A DNA stretch of 64,000 bases from Sporosarcina cascadiensis (GTDB taxonomy: Bacteria; Bacillota; Bacilli; Bacillales_A; Planococcaceae). The translations under genes and the position numbers were made by a program. Of this stretch, positions 63,746 through 64,000 are shown piece after piece. Positions within the stretch are counted from its first letter, which is position 1. The number at the start of each line of letters is the position of its first letter. The DNA lies in the NCBI RefSeq assembly GCF_009650995.1, contig NZ_WHVV01000003.1:62001-126000 (forward strand), read 5' to 3'. Under the pieces are notes generated by a model that saw nothing but the letters and a program-made list of their open reading frames with translations, made no database searches and was not told where the DNA came from.

Positions 63746-64000
63746 ATGAAGATTGGTGTAGCAATCGATGGATCACAAAATGCGCTGCGGGCAGTGGAGC
63801 ATGCATTAAAGACAGCTGGGCTGTATAGGGAGTCTGAACTGAAAATGATCTATGTGGTGGATTTTAACACAGCGAATGATGAGCGTATGAGCAAGGAAGA
63901 TACGGAAACGATCAGACAGCGCGTGACCCAGCCGGCGATGGAGTTGGCCCGGCAGGCGCATTCCAACACGGAACTTGTCATTTTTGAAGGGGATCCGGCG
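63746..64000 (+). CDS. Universal stress protein (UspA family), N-terminal part
   Basis: The first 85 residues of a UspA-fold protein, cut by the end of the window. The N-terminal strand KIGVAIDGSQNALRAVEHAL with the conserved Asp and Ser-x-x-Ala, and LKMIYVVDFN, are typical. The C-terminal ATP-binding G-2x-G-9x-G motif would lie beyond the window. GAGGAGGATAACTA precedes the ATG. It is the first core-like gene after the accessory zone. Confidence 0.9.
   Translation, partial: MKIGVAIDGSQNALRAVEHALKTAGLYRESELKMIYVVDFNTANDERMSKEDTETIRQRVTQPAMELARQAHSNTELVIFEGDPA

Overview
The window looks like a chromosomal segment of a low-to-mid GC Gram-positive rod of the Bacillales, most likely a Planococcaceae member close to Sporosarcina. 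The evidence is the gene order ppaX-yvoF-yvcD-trxB-yvcI-rapZ-glmR-whiA-crh-clpP, the cggR-gapA-pgk-tpiA-gpmI-eno cluster followed by secG-est-rnr-smpB-ssrA, a Crh protein with Gln15/Ser46, a CtsR-type box at clpP, frequent TTG starts with strong ribosome binding sites, and a tmRNA tag ending in LAFAA. No database search was possible, so the genus is an inference.

Layout. 1-7.2 kb: the trxB-rapZ-glmR-whiA-crh cluster (nucleotide and cell-envelope precursor control, redox). 7.2-11.7 kb: clpP, a tRNA-Arg(CCG), and an Ehu-type (ectoine/polar amino acid) ABC importer. 11.76-16.98 kb: two copies of a roughly 0.6-0.7 kb dispersed repeat in inverted orientation enclose a cold-shock gene and a Mn/Zn ABC importer with three MntR-like operator repeats. 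17-18.9 kb: lemA, a TPM-domain gene and a glutaredoxin-like gene. 18.9-26.4 kb: the glycolytic operon, with a consensus cre site ahead of cggR and a triple tandem, covarying structured repeat between gapA and pgk. 26.4-30.9 kb: secG, esterase, RNase R, SmpB and tmRNA.

At the 3' end of ssrA the core stops. A tyrosine integrase, an Xis-like protein and a duplicated 23-bp piece of the ssrA 3' end (30911-30933 and 47878-47900) bound a genomic island of about 17 kb. It carries XRE regulators, a Rep_trans-like initiator and a row of probable anti-phage cargos: a 509-aa zinc-ribbon-like unknown, a DUF1643 protein, a Cthe_2314-like HEPN protein, an Abi_2 protein and a four-gene operon built on a GHKL ATPase. 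The cargos are separated by decayed 3' pieces of the same rep gene, and there are relics of type I restriction genes, a metallopeptidase and a group II intron. The island thus seems to have grown by repeated cargo insertion behind rep.

Beyond attR (47.9-63.5 kb) lies a second accessory zone: a Fic protein, a further inverted ssrA 3'-end fragment, a GIY-YIG/DUF2075 protein with a partner, a Gabija-type gajA-gajB pair, a HigBA-type toxin-antitoxin pair, two paralogous S-layer-homology proteins each behind a TGAAAC-N16-CGTC (ECF sigma) promoter, and a HTH/DUF6516-like pair. Six copies of one palindromic repeat (GGTACC ends) and two of another are confined to this zone. The window ends inside a uspA-like gene. 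The best candidates for an undescribed system are the GHKL operon (43727-47473), the GIY-YIG/DUF2075 pair (50196-52745) and the 509-aa orphan (35484-37013).
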